64,000 nucleotides of DNA from an uncultured Eubacteriales bacterium (GTDB lineage Bacteria; Bacillota; Clostridia; Oscillospirales; CAG-272), in the NCBI GenBank assembly GCA_934402395.1, contig CAKRTQ010000011.1, forward strand, positions 17,578 through 81,577. The letters run 5' to 3'. The notes under the pieces are model-generated. The model was given only the letters and a program-made list of their open reading frames with translations. It was not told the DNA's origin and searched no databases. Positions 33,755 to 43,171 of this stretch are shown here, in pieces; position 1 is the first letter of the stretch, and every line of letters starts with the position of its first letter. Made by a program: the position numbers and the translations under genes.

Positions 33755-35250
33755 TTATTTTGAAAGGACAGCATTTATATCGGATATATATTTTTCAAAC
33801 GAAATGCGTATCTTCTGATATTTTGACATCCAGTCGGAAGAACCTTCGTTCACCATGTTGCGCAGAGTGGCGTTCGGCACTTTGCCAAGAGATTCGTTGA
33901 ATATTCTGCCGAGATCGAATGTAACGTGCTCGCGGATTATATCGTACATCTGCGAGGATACATGGTCCTTGGAATAACGCACCTTCATGGCTACCTCAAA
34001 AAGCTTGGGGGTCACGCGTCTGTAGCCCTCGGATGAGAGACATTCAAGAAGCGCCGCCGAAGCATCGGTATCAACGGCATTGACGGGAATGCTGTACATT
34101 GAAAACGGCATTGCCATTGTGGTTATGTAGTCCTTCTGCTCGCTGTTGTACTTGGGGAGCGGCAGAATTCCGTAATCGATATCGGTATTGATGAGCACAT
34201 TCTTGCAAACGCGCACACGCTCGGTCATAAAGAGAGACCGTCCCTCTGAGAATATCTTCTGCTGCATTTTACCCGCAGCACCGTTCTGACCGCAGTAGTA
34301 CCAGTCATCGTTGGTGTCGAAGTTATTTACAAGATATTCAAGCATATTCTGAGTTTTTTCGGAATTGTAGCTGTCCGATACGGCAAGCAGGTCGTCGGCG
34401 TTCTTTTCAACGCTCTTGATGCCGACACTTCCGAACAGGCAGTCAAGATGCAGCCAGTATGTTGCGTAGCCGAATCTGTCGCCGTCGCTCTTTTTTCCGT
34501 TGCCGTCGACATCATTGTAAATGCCCTTGGTCATCTTTTCAAATTCCTCAAGAGTCCACGCGCCGGAGATAACAAGGCTGTTGGGGTCGGAAAGGTTGAA
34601 TTCGCTGATATACGACTTATTGTAGAACGTGGCGTACATCATGTAAAGCAGGTTGGTGGAGATATCGCCGGTGGCAAAGTACAGATGACCGTTGAGCGTT
34701 GATGTGCCTATGAGCTCTTCGGGCCACCACGGCATATCGAAATCAAGGTGCTCAAGCTTCAGAAGATCGGCGGAATATCCGTTGTACGCCAGAGTTCCCG
34801 CCGTGGAGCTGTAAGAGCCCACGAGATCGTACTGCGGATTACCGGAGTTCATATCTGCCTCGACCGCCTTTACAAACGAGGCGATATGGCTGACGTTTCC
34901 GGGAATACCTATGTACTCGATCTTACATTTGAGACGTTCCACAGCGCGGGCATCGCGGGCAACGATAGCCTCATCGACCAGTTCGCCGTTCAGCTCCTTC
35001 ACATCGAACTCAACGTGCTCCGCATCGTTCCCCAGTAAAGAATGCGCATGGTTCTGCCGCCGAGATCGATCTCACCGAGATTGTCAAGGCGGTAGCCGTT
35101 TTCGTCAACGGGATCGGTAACAGACGGTTCGGTCGTTGCCGCAGGTGCCGCAGTGGTGCTTACCACAGTATTGCCGGGATCCATCGCGCACGAGACGAAT
35201 GACGCTGCAATTATAAGCAGTGCCGACAGTAAACAAAGAATTTTTTTCAT
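33755..35250 (-). pseudogene. Extracellular solute-binding lipoprotein gene with a frameshift
   Basis: Two frames form one gene. The first (34999-35250) gives signal peptide and lipobox (MKKILCLLSALLIIAASFVSC), a Thr/Ala linker and DLGGRTMRILYWG, then runs into a stop. The second (from 33755 up to about 35030) continues with DAEHVEFDVKELNGELVDEAIVARDARAVERLKCKIEY, the expected next segment of family 1 solute-binding proteins (ABC sugar transport). One base is missing in the four-G run at 35030-35033 (five G would restore the frame). This may be a real mutation, an assembly error or, less likely, programmed slippage. No permease or ATPase is adjacent. Divergent from an AraC regulator and coupled to the FAD oxidoreductase. 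Confidence 0.85.
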
Positions 35251-35285
35251 TTTATCACACTTTCCTTTCGTGATATATTGATTTA

Positions 35286-35291
35286 ATTATA
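35286..35291 (-). promoter_or_regulatory. -10 element upstream of the solute-binding gene
   Basis: TATAAT on the minus strand, about 36 bases before the start codon. No acceptable -35 was found at 16-18 bases, which fits activation by the divergent AraC protein. Confidence 0.45.
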
Positions 35292-35324
35292 ATTCTTTTC
35301 TTCCCTTCATTCGCCCTCAAGGGG

Positions 35325-35353
35325 GTGAAAAAGTTCCACTTTTGTGCTATACT
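35325..35353 (+). promoter_or_regulatory. Promoter of the AraC regulator gene
   Basis: GTGAAA (35325-35330), 17-base spacer and an extended -10, TGC-TATACT (TATACT 35348-35353). An upstream ATG-starting frame at 35325 overlaps this promoter and cannot be the start. Confidence 0.6.
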
Positions 35354-35384
35354 TGTTTTCACAGGACAAAGGAGGACCGCCGCT

Positions 35385-36233
35385 GTGGAAAGAATATCAG
35401 AATACACCGTTTATCATTCCGGGAGCATTCAGGCACTGCGCTACACCGTGCAGAAGGTTACGCCCGGCGGCACTGCGCCGCATCCGATATCTCCGGAAAT
35501 GCTGCGCATCGTGCGCATAGTCTCCGGCAACTGCACATGGGTCATATCGCGGCATGAATATCACGTTGGCGCCGGCGACATCGTGATCCTGAACAACACC
35601 GAAAAAAGATACCAGACCGGGATATCGCCGCAGGATCCGGTCGTTCAGGAGGTAGTACGGTTCATGCCGGTGGCTTTTCCGGATTTTTCAGGCTGTTTTC
35701 CGCTCTTTTTTTATCGCGGAAGCGGCTTTTCACACGTTTTTTCGCTGGGTTGCCCCGAATATGACCGCCTTTCTGATATAATGTCGCTTCTGCGCGCCGA
35801 GGAAGCCGCTTCGGGCTTCGGCAAGGACTCCGCCATGCTGTCGCTGGTACGTGTGCTTATAATCGGGCTGTATCACGCCGCAGTAGCGATGGGAAGCATT
35901 CCGCAGTCGGCGGAAAACGGAAAAAGCCCCCTCGGAGCGGGGAGCTATCGGGTGATATGGGAAGCAGTCGTAAATATAAAGGAACACCTCACAGAGGATA
36001 TTTCGGCTGCATCCCTCGCCGCAGAAGCGGGAATGAGCCGTTCGCACTTTTCGCGCCTCTTCGGCGCCGCAATGGGAATGACCATTCCTCAATACATACG
36101 CCTTCCGCGTCTGCGCTCGGTACGTGAGCTTACCGAATCGCAGGGATACAACATTCTTGAAGCGGTCTACGCCTCAGGCTTCGGCAGCACATCGGCATAT
36201 TACAAGGCGCTTCACGAACTTGTACTGAGCTGA
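35385..36233 (+). CDS. AraC family regulator
   Basis: 282 residues from GTG 35385-35387, chosen because AAAGGAGG lies nine bases upstream and because the longer frame starts inside the promoter. N-terminal cupin-type sensor (MLRIVRIVSGNCTWVISRHEYHVGAGDIVILNNTEKR), C-terminal double HTH (IKEHLTEDISAASLAAEAGMSRSHFSRLFGAAMGMTIPQY, then ILEAVYASGFGSTSAYYKAL). Divergent from the solute-binding/FAD oxidoreductase operon and its probable activator. A hairpin terminator follows. Confidence 0.9.
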   Translation: MERISEYTVYHSGSIQALRYTVQKVTPGGTAPHPISPEMLRIVRIVSGNCTWVISRHEYHVGAGDIVILNNTEKRYQTGISPQDPVVQEVVRFMPVAFPDFSGCFPLFFYRGSGFSHVFSLGCPEYDRLSDIMSLLRAEEAASGFGKDSAMLSLVRVLIIGLYHAAVAMGSIPQSAENGKSPLGAGSYRVIWEAVVNIKEHLTEDISAASLAAEAGMSRSHFSRLFGAAMGMTIPQYIRLPRLRSVRELTESQGYNILEAVYASGFGSTSAYYKALHELVLS

Positions 36234-36250
36234 GAGCGTGATTCAATAAA

Positions 36251-36284
36251 AAATTGCGGTGCCGCGAATGCAGCACCGCAATTT
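36251..36284. terminator. Bidirectional terminator between AraC and the 2TM-PLD gene
   Basis: AAATTGCGGTGC (36251-36262), 10-base loop, GCACCGCAATTT (36273-36284): 12 perfect pairs with A/T feet on both sides. Confidence 0.85.
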
Positions 36285-36306
36285 AATTATTGGATTAAAG
36301 GATATA

Positions 36307-37158
36307 TCAATTAAATATGTACTCGGTCTCCTTATACTCATCCCAAATTTGGTCGAAACCGGCATCCAAAAGTTCGAATATATTGCTGTCCGATGGATGT
36401 TCATTGTCCCAACTTCCGTTCAAACCCACGGATATATCAACAGCATCGCGATTGAAGGGCTGAATGTTCAGCCAGCATTTACCTTCAACATTGTCTTCCG
36501 AGAAAAATTTGGCGATTCTAAAATTGTACCTGTATTCGTCTTTATAAAACCGCAGTCTGACCTGCTTTTTCTTGCTTTCATCCAAATTATCAACAACAGA
36601 CTGCAGTATCGGCAATGTCTCTTGCATGACTTGATCGTAATATGATATTTTTTGCGGACACATTTTCTCCATTCGCGAAATAAATTCTCGGTTTGAAGGG
36701 TCCACCGACAATAACAATATCTTTACAACACAGTCACTGTTTTGAACACAATGAAGTAGGTTCTTTCCAAAAGCTCGGAAGTACCCATCGCCCGAGATAA
36801 ATAAAAGCTTTATTTCAGACGGATAATTTTTAGTTATGCCATTGCCGAAAAGCTGATCGGTATCTATCGGACTTGAACGACCCGTTCCGATATATTCAAC
36901 GCCGAATTTGCTCAGTTTCTCATTGTTGCGTTTGACCCTTATCATATTATTGGCAATGATCTGCGCAAATGTCGAAGCAATCAAACCTACCGTGACCGCA
37001 GACAGCAACGAATTGAGTAAATCCAATAATAGCCCTTTTATATCCGAAGCACGCTGCATTTTAATATTCAGCACCACTATTGCCGATATTATGACGAGCA
37101 TTATTATTATCAATACCCATAATGCCAGTGTTGTAGAATTGTAATCTTTTTTCTTCAT
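36307..37158 (-). CDS. Two-helix membrane protein with PLD-like cytosolic domain
   Basis: 283 residues, GAGG eight bases before ATG. Helix 1 LALWVLIIIMLVIISAIVVLNI (11-32), helix 2 LLNSLLSAVTVGLIASTFAQII (47-68), then a cytosolic part with EIKLLFISGDGYFRAFGKNLLHCVQNSDCVVKILLLSVDPSNREFI, the pattern of PLD-like or DUF5919-type domains, and later RYNFRIAKFFSE and VDISVGLNG. A canonical HKD motif is not visible. Base composition is markedly AT-richer than the neighbours, suggesting horizontal gain. Similar domains occur as effectors in defence or stress systems, but no sensor gene is adjacent. Function not known. Confidence 0.6.
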   Translation of the reverse strand: MKKKDYNSTTLALWVLIIIMLVIISAIVVLNIKMQRASDIKGLLLDLLNSLLSAVTVGLIASTFAQIIANNMIRVKRNNEKLSKFGVEYIGTGRSSPIDTDQLFGNGITKNYPSEIKLLFISGDGYFRAFGKNLLHCVQNSDCVVKILLLSVDPSNREFISRMEKMCPQKISYYDQVMQETLPILQSVVDNLDESKKKQVRLRFYKDEYRYNFRIAKFFSEDNVEGKCWLNIQPFNRDAVDISVGLNGSWDNEHPSDSNIFELLDAGFDQIWDEYKETEYIFN

Positions 37159-37215
37159 TCCATCGTCCTCAACTTACAAAGATCAGCACCGAACAAAAAT
37201 ACAGCAATCGAATAT

Positions 37216-38655
37216 TTATTTCATCATCTCCCCGAGAATGCGCCAGAGACGTTCCAGCGATGCGATCGAAAGCGCCTCGTCCGGCGAATGTATTCCCTTC
37301 ATGTCGGGTCCCACCGATATCATATCCAGCTTCGGCAGGTGCGATCTGATTATTCCGCATTCAAGACCGGCGTGTATCACAGTGACCTTTGGCTCATAGC
37401 CGAGGATACCCTGCGCGGTCTTGAGATATTTTGTACGCAGAGGTGAACGCGCGGCAAAATCCCAGCCGGGATAACGGCTGTAATGCTTTGTTTTCGCGCC
37501 TACCGCCGCCGCAAGTGCGTCAAGAGAGTCTACCGATGCGTCAAGCTGCGATTCCACCGGAGAACGGGATGAAAATACAAAAGTCACGCCGGCATCATCG
37601 GTTCTGACTATTCCGAGATTACGCGAAAAGCCCACAAGCCCCGGAATATCACGGCTCATTTCGATAACGCCGTTCTGAACGCACGCCATGACCGCAAGCA
37701 CGCGGCGGGTGGTTTCCGCTGTCATCATAAGCGCGGGAGCCGTGGCTGTCACCGCACATCCGACGGTAAGTCCCGCGTCGTCGGCGCAAAGCTCGCCGCG
37801 AATACGCTCGACCTCGCGGAGCACTGCGCGCGCGGCTTTATCGGCATTTGCGACCGAAACAGTGCAAAACGCCTCGCGCGGTATGGCATTATCCTTGCCG
37901 CCGCCTCTGACCGAAACAAGATTCACGCGCATCTTTTTTGAAAGCGAAGCGAGCACGCGCCCCATGAGCTTTATGGCATTTGTTCTGCCGCAGTTGATAT
38001 TTTCACCCGAATGACCGCCGCAAAGTCCGGTAAGACCGATGTCAAGCGCCTCGCCGCGAGCCTCCTGCGTTTTTACGGGCACGGTAACATCCGATCTCAC
38101 ACCTCCGGCGCAGCCGGCAGTAACGGCATTCTCTTCTTCGCTGTCAAGATTTATCATCTTCTTTGCCGTAACGACGGAATAATCAAAGCCGCCCGCGCCG
38201 AGAAGCCCCACCTCCTCATCGGTGGTGAACAGGCATTCAACAGTCGGGTGAGTAGCAAGCTGACCGTCGATAACGGCAAGCATCATGGCGACCGCCGCGC
38301 CGTCATCGCCGCCGAGCGTTGTCCCGCGTGCGCGGAGCCAACCGTCCTCGATGTAAAGGTCAAGACCGTCGCGGGTAAAATCATGTTCAACGCCACTGTT
38401 TTTTTCGCACACCATATCAGTATGCCCCTGAAGCAGAACTGCGCCCTCATGCTCGCGTCCCTCGGTTGCGGGAACACGCACAAACACATTGTTGCGCCCG
38501 TCGCGCAGGCAGAACATACCGCGGTCAAGCGCGAATTTTTCGATCATTTTTGCTACCGCTTCTTCATTTCCCGATCCGCGCGGTATAGCGGAGATCTCTT
38601 CAAAAAGCTCAAGCACGCGGCGCGGCTCAAGTCCTTCGGTAACGTATTTTTTCAT
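37216..38655 (-). CDS. pepD: Aminoacyl-histidine dipeptidase (M20 family)
   Basis: 479 residues from ATG 38653-38655 (MKKYVTEGLEPRRVLELFEEIS); GAGAGG lies 13 bases upstream. An ATG four codons earlier is too close to this site. Metal-binding and catalytic motifs: GHTDMVCEK, TTLGGDDGAAVAM, TTDEEVGLLG, and the GHSGENI loop; C-terminal HAGLECG. PepD hydrolyses Xaa-His and other dipeptides in the cytoplasm using two zinc or cobalt ions. It stands alone on the minus strand between the 2TM-PLD gene and mreB. Confidence 0.94.
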   Translation of the reverse strand: MKKYVTEGLEPRRVLELFEEISAIPRGSGNEEAVAKMIEKFALDRGMFCLRDGRNNVFVRVPATEGREHEGAVLLQGHTDMVCEKNSGVEHDFTRDGLDLYIEDGWLRARGTTLGGDDGAAVAMMLAVIDGQLATHPTVECLFTTDEEVGLLGAGGFDYSVVTAKKMINLDSEEENAVTAGCAGGVRSDVTVPVKTQEARGEALDIGLTGLCGGHSGENINCGRTNAIKLMGRVLASLSKKMRVNLVSVRGGGKDNAIPREAFCTVSVANADKAARAVLREVERIRGELCADDAGLTVGCAVTATAPALMMTAETTRRVLAVMACVQNGVIEMSRDIPGLVGFSRNLGIVRTDDAGVTFVFSSRSPVESQLDASVDSLDALAAAVGAKTKHYSRYPGWDFAARSPLRTKYLKTAQGILGYEPKVTVIHAGLECGIIRSHLPKLDMISVGPDMKGIHSPDEALSIASLERLWRILGEMMK

Positions 38656-38829
38656 AATTACAGTCATTCCTCTCTTTGCATTTGTGCTTTTTTCTTTGCA
38701 GGCAAAGAAAAAAAGCAAATCACAATATCAGATCCGAAAGGCACGAAAGTGGGATGAGCTCGCCACGCCGGCAAGTCCGCATCAATTTTTCCGACTTTTA
38801 CGGCGCTATTCAGATCTGATCTGTATCAA

Positions 38830-39867
38830 TTACAGGCGTTTTTGCCTGTTTCGGGGCAGATTTATCGAACCATCGGAGAGCTTTTTGACATTGTCAAGCA
38901 ATACTCCGGTACCGAGTGCCACACATTGCACCGGATTTTTTGCGACTCTGGTCTTTATCCCGGTCATTTCGGCGATCAGGCTGTCAAAGCCGTAAAGCAG
39001 CGAACCGCCGCCCGTCATTACTATGCCGTTGTTCAGAATGTCGCCCACAAGCTCGGGCGGGGTGCGCTCGATAACAAGGCATATGCTTTCGATTATTGCC
39101 GATATCGGTTCGTACATTGCCTCAAGCATCTCGCGCGAGGACAGTGTTATCTCTGTCGGCAACCCCGTGGAAAGGCTTCTTCCCTTGACGTTCATGAACT
39201 TAGGTTCATCGTGGTTGTAGACCGCGCCTATTCTGATCTTAATATTCTCCGCCGTGCGCTCACCGATAAGCACATTGTACTTGCGGCGCACATACCGCAT
39301 TATTGCCTCATCGAATTTATCGCCCGCTATCTTTATCGATTCGGACTCCACCACGCCGTCAAGCGCAATGACCGCGATATCGGTCGTTCCTCCGCCAATA
39401 TCAACTATCATATTGCCGCTCGGCTCTGAGATCTTTATTTTCGCTCCTATGGCGGCTGCAACAGGCTCCTCAACAAGATAAGCCGAACGCGCTCCAACCT
39501 GCTTGGCGGCATCCACCACGGCGCGTTCTTCGACCTCGGTGATACCGGACGGTATGCATATCACAACGTCCTTCGGCGGCATGATCGTACCGCAGGCGAC
39601 ATGAATGAAATGCTGAAGCATTTTCAGCGTGACATCATACTGACTTATTACGCCGTCACGCAGCGGTCTGACCGCCACTATATTTTCCGGAGTACGCCCG
39701 AGCATCATCTGCGCTTCTCTGCCGACCTTAAGGATCTTTCCGCTTTCGGCTTCAAGTGCCACGACCGACGGCTCCGAGATCACTATTCCTTTTCTTTCGA
39801 CATAAACCAGCACCGTTGCGGTGCCGAGATCAATGCCGACGCTTTTTCTGCGCAAGTTATCAAACAT
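38830..39867 (-). CDS. mreB: Rod shape-determining protein MreB
   Basis: 345 residues with the actin-like motifs: GIDLGTATVLVYV (phosphate 1), VEEPVAAAIGA, MIVDIGGGTTDIAVIA (phosphate 2), NNGIVMTGGGSLLYGFDSLI (adenosine). MreB filaments guide side-wall synthesis with RodA. mreC and mreD are not adjacent, which fits the Mbl/MreBH-type stand-alone paralogues found in many clostridia; the exact paralogue is not decided. Weak ribosome site (GGATAAAG), own promoter. Confidence 0.94.
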   Translation of the reverse strand: MFDNLRRKSVGIDLGTATVLVYVERKGIVISEPSVVALEAESGKILKVGREAQMMLGRTPENIVAVRPLRDGVISQYDVTLKMLQHFIHVACGTIMPPKDVVICIPSGITEVEERAVVDAAKQVGARSAYLVEEPVAAAIGAKIKISEPSGNMIVDIGGGTTDIAVIALDGVVESESIKIAGDKFDEAIMRYVRRKYNVLIGERTAENIKIRIGAVYNHDEPKFMNVKGRSLSTGLPTEITLSSREMLEAMYEPISAIIESICLVIERTPPELVGDILNNGIVMTGGGSLLYGFDSLIAEMTGIKTRVAKNPVQCVALGTGVLLDNVKKLSDGSINLPRNRQKRL

Positions 39868-39948
39868 TTATCTTTATCCGTTCGCTTAATTATTATGTAT
39901 TTATCTATCATTACACTCCGCCAAAAGCGGATATACCGACACATAATA

Positions 39949-39977
39949 ATTATATACTACATTCGGTCAAAATGCAA
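39949..39977 (-). promoter_or_regulatory. Promoter of mreB
   Basis: Minus strand TTGCAT (39972-39977), 17-base spacer, TATAAT (39949-39954); same hexamers as the GLUG-protein promoter. Confidence 0.7.
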
Positions 39978-40013
39978 CTGTTTTCGATAAATTTAAGAGA
40001 AATATAAGATCGT

Positions 40014-40850
40014 CTATCGCCTGCTTGCAGATATGCCGCCCGTAACCGAAGCCGTCTCCTGTTCTCCACTCCTTAACAACGGGGTAAATGCCACCGATGC
40101 GCAGTACACCCGCGCCCCGGCTCCCGAAAGCAGCGAAACACACGCGGCGGCGGTCGCGCCGGTCGTTACAAGATCGTCGATCAGCAGCACGGTCCTGCCT
40201 GCCACCCCGCCGTTGCGGGTAACGGCGGCAAGAGAAAACAGCTGCCGCACATTTTTGACGCGCTCATCGGCGCTCAGCTGTTTTTGCTCCGACGAACCGC
40301 GTCGGCGGTCAAGAAGCGTCAGGCACGGTACATCAAGCTCGCGCGCCACTGCCCCCGCCAGCATTTTTGCCTGGTCGTGACCTGCATCAAGCACCCGTGC
40401 GGGATCGCGCGGCACATATGTAACGATCAGCTCCCGGCGGTCAACACCCTGTCCGTCAAGCATCGCCGTGATCGGATCCGCCATAAGTCCGGCAAGAAAT
40501 GCGGCGCATTCGCGGTCTCTCACACGCTTTTGCCGCCATATGATACGGTTTAGCGGGCAGTCGCCGTCCCCGTGTCTGTATGCGGCAAGTTTGGCAAGAA
40601 ATTCGCACCCCGCATCGGTAAGCTGCGGCGGCGCGCAATAGCAGTACATTCTCGGCGCACCGCAGTCGGGACATTTTTCAGCCAGCTTGCGCTGAAATTT
40701 TGTTGCGCATGACGGACAAAGCAATTCGTCGCGCACTCCACGGTCGCCGCACGAAATGCAGACCTCCCCGTAAAGTACGCGACGCGATCTTTTGCATATC
40801 CTTCGCCACACGCCGGAATATTTTTCTTTGTTCCGTTTATTCCGTTCCAT
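40014..40850 (-). CDS. comF: ComF family phosphoribosyltransferase-like protein
   Basis: 278 residues. N-terminal zinc ribbons: CISCGDRG...CPSC and CPDCGAPRMYCYC. The C-terminal phosphoribosyltransferase fold has TYVPRDPARVLDAGHDQAKMLA, RRRGSSEQKQLSADERVKNV and the PRPP loop VLLIDDLVTTGAT. ComF takes part in single-stranded DNA handling during transformation in Bacillus. Five bases downstream of recD2, and in one operon with it, which matches a role in DNA uptake or repair. Confidence 0.93.
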   Translation of the reverse strand: MERNKRNKEKYSGVWRRICKRSRRVLYGEVCISCGDRGVRDELLCPSCATKFQRKLAEKCPDCGAPRMYCYCAPPQLTDAGCEFLAKLAAYRHGDGDCPLNRIIWRQKRVRDRECAAFLAGLMADPITAMLDGQGVDRRELIVTYVPRDPARVLDAGHDQAKMLAGAVARELDVPCLTLLDRRRGSSEQKQLSADERVKNVRQLFSLAAVTRNGGVAGRTVLLIDDLVTTGATAAACVSLLSGAGARVYCASVAFTPLLRSGEQETASVTGGISASRR

Positions 40851-40855
40851 TACGA

Positions 40856-43171
40856 TCAGCCGCGCCCTCCCGTTTTCTCACGAATGCGCCGACAAAGACC
40901 GGTATATCTCAGCATCTGACGCTTATTTTCCACCATTGTGCGCACGATATCCTGCCTGCCGACAAGAATGACCATTCTCTGTGCGCGCGTCACTGCGGTG
41001 TAAAACAGATTTCGCGTCAGAAGCATTTCCGGCGCGCCGTACATCGGAATTATCACAATGGGATATTCGCTGCCCTGGCTTTTGTGTACCGTTATGGCAT
41101 ATGCCAGCTCCATATCGTCAAGCGCGGAAAATGAATAATCGACTATCCGGTCGTCAAAATCGACCGTCATGCTTTGGGAAGAAGTGTTTATCGCCTCAAT
41201 GACGCCTATGTCGCCGTTGAAGATCCCCATCCCGTCCTTTCCGCCGCGATTCCACTCAAGCTCGTAATTGTTGCGCGTCTGCATCACCTTGTCGCCGACA
41301 CGGAATATCACATCGCGGAAGCGCAACTCACGCTTTTCACCGTCGCCGGGATTGAGCGCTCTTTGCAGCAGCGCGTTAAGATTCTGCGTGCCGCCGGCGC
41401 CGCGGCGCGACGGCGTTATGATCTGTATCCCCGATGCCGGATCGACCCCGTAAGCTGCGGGAAGTCTTTTGGCGCAGAGTTCGGCGACCGTAGCGGCAAT
41501 ATCGCCGTCACTTTCCCGCCGAAGAAAGAAAAAGTCTCTGTCCTTTACATCAAGAGTAGGCATTTCGCCGCGGTTTATCGCGTGTGCGTTGGTAACTATG
41601 AGCGATTCCTGCGCCTGGCGGAATATTTCGGTCAGGCAAACGGTCGCAAACGCCTCGGAATCTATAATATCGTGCAGAACATTGCCCGCGCCGACCGACG
41701 GAAGCTGATCGGCATCGCCGATGATTATCAGCCGAGCTCCCGGCTTTATTGCACGCAGAAGCGATGCCGTAAGAGCGGAATCCAGCATTGACGCCTCATC
41801 GATTATTATGACGTGCTCATCAAGCATATCCTTTTCGCATCGCCGGAAGGTAAGGCGGTGCCCGTCATCGCCCTCGCCCGCATACTCCGCTTCAAGAAGG
41901 CGATGGACAGTCCGCGCCTCGCGCGACGTTGCCTCCGAAAGCCGTTTTGCTGCGCGTCCGGTAGGCGCAGCCAGCGCCGTGTCAAGATCCATGCTGTCAA
42001 AAATATCGAGCAGTGCGCGAACGACAGTGGTCTTACCGGTTCCGGGACCTCCCGTAAGTACCATAACGCCGTGAACCAGCGCATCGGAGATCGCACGCCG
42101 CTGAGCATCGGCATAATGTATGCCGCGCGTCAGTTCTTCCTTCGCAATAAATGCGTCCACGTTTCCGGCATCGATCGAAATACACTTGCGGTCTATGTCA
42201 CACAACTTTTTCGCAATATATTTTTCGTCGGCATAAGCCTGTTTTTCGTAGATGAGCCGCCGCTCGCCGTCACGCTCGGCGACAAGCTCGCCACGCGACA
42301 AAAGCGCGGACAGCGCCTCCTTTGCCGCGTCTTCGGTAACGCCGAGCATATCGGCAGCGGTAGCGGCGAGCTTGTCCTCCGGCAGGCATACGTGCCCGTT
42401 CTGCGCCGCGTTTGTAATAAGCACATGGCGGACGCCGCATTCGATCCTTGCGGGCGAATCCGCCGGATATCCCATTGATCTCGCCATTGCATCGGCGCGG
42501 TCAAAGCCTATGCCCTGCACCTCGCCGCAAAGGACATAGGGATTTTCCTTTGCCACATCCACAGACTCCGCGCCGAAACGCTTGTATATGCGCATGGTGA
42601 GTTCCGGACCGAAATAGTCACGGAAAAACATGACCGTACCGCGCATATCCGACTGCTTTCTGAACTCCTCGGATATCTCCCCGGCGCGTTTGCGCGTAAT
42701 GCCCGGGATCTCAGCCAGCCATTCCGGATGATTTTCGATAACATCGAACGTATCCTCGCCGAACTGCGCCACGATCTTGTGCGCGGTCTTGAGTCTTATG
42801 CCGCGTATCGCCCCGGACGCAAGATAACGTTCAATAGCGGCAACGTCGGAGGGCAGCTCGCGCTCGTATTCAATAACGCGGAACTGCCTGCCGTAGCGGG
42901 CATTGTTTTCCCATTTGCCAGAAAGACTCAAAAGGTCCCCCTCGGCAACATCGGGCATTACGCCGAGCACCGAATGCAGTCCGCCGTCATCGCCCTCAAG
43001 CGACAGTATCACAAAGCCCGTGTCCTCGCGCGCATAAATTATCTCCTCAACGGTCCCCGAGAGCGTTCCACCGCCTTTGGAGGGGGCGTCGGAGCTGTCC
43101 CGGCGACCGTATGCCTCGTCAAATATACTTTTCGGACTCACCGACGTCCCCTCCTTTCCGCAGTATGTCAT
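40856..43171 (-). CDS. recD2: ATP-dependent RecD-like DNA helicase (RecD2/YrrC)
   Basis: 771 residues. N-terminal OB-like domain (GTVEEIIYAREDTGFVILSLEGDDG), helix-hairpin-helix region (IPGITRKRAGEISEEF, GIGFDRADAMA), then SF1B motor: Walker A GGPGTGKTT, Walker B IIIDEASMLD, IIGDADQLPSVGAG, and AYAITVHKSQGSEYPIVIIP plus NLFYTAVTRAQ near the end. RecD2 is a 5'-3' helicase in repair independent of RecBCD. ATG overlaps the stop of the upstream small membrane gene (ATGA). Confidence 0.96.
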   Translation of the reverse strand: MTYCGKEGTSVSPKSIFDEAYGRRDSSDAPSKGGGTLSGTVEEIIYAREDTGFVILSLEGDDGGLHSVLGVMPDVAEGDLLSLSGKWENNARYGRQFRVIEYERELPSDVAAIERYLASGAIRGIRLKTAHKIVAQFGEDTFDVIENHPEWLAEIPGITRKRAGEISEEFRKQSDMRGTVMFFRDYFGPELTMRIYKRFGAESVDVAKENPYVLCGEVQGIGFDRADAMARSMGYPADSPARIECGVRHVLITNAAQNGHVCLPEDKLAATAADMLGVTEDAAKEALSALLSRGELVAERDGERRLIYEKQAYADEKYIAKKLCDIDRKCISIDAGNVDAFIAKEELTRGIHYADAQRRAISDALVHGVMVLTGGPGTGKTTVVRALLDIFDSMDLDTALAAPTGRAAKRLSEATSREARTVHRLLEAEYAGEGDDGHRLTFRRCEKDMLDEHVIIIDEASMLDSALTASLLRAIKPGARLIIIGDADQLPSVGAGNVLHDIIDSEAFATVCLTEIFRQAQESLIVTNAHAINRGEMPTLDVKDRDFFFLRRESDGDIAATVAELCAKRLPAAYGVDPASGIQIITPSRRGAGGTQNLNALLQRALNPGDGEKRELRFRDVIFRVGDKVMQTRNNYELEWNRGGKDGMGIFNGDIGVIEAINTSSQSMTVDFDDRIVDYSFSALDDMELAYAITVHKSQGSEYPIVIIPMYGAPEMLLTRNLFYTAVTRAQRMVILVGRQDIVRTMVENKRQMLRYTGLCRRIREKTGGRG

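Noticed and set aside
35325..35384. ATG-started extension of the AraC protein
   Set aside because: It begins within the promoter; the GTG at 35385 has a strong ribosome site.
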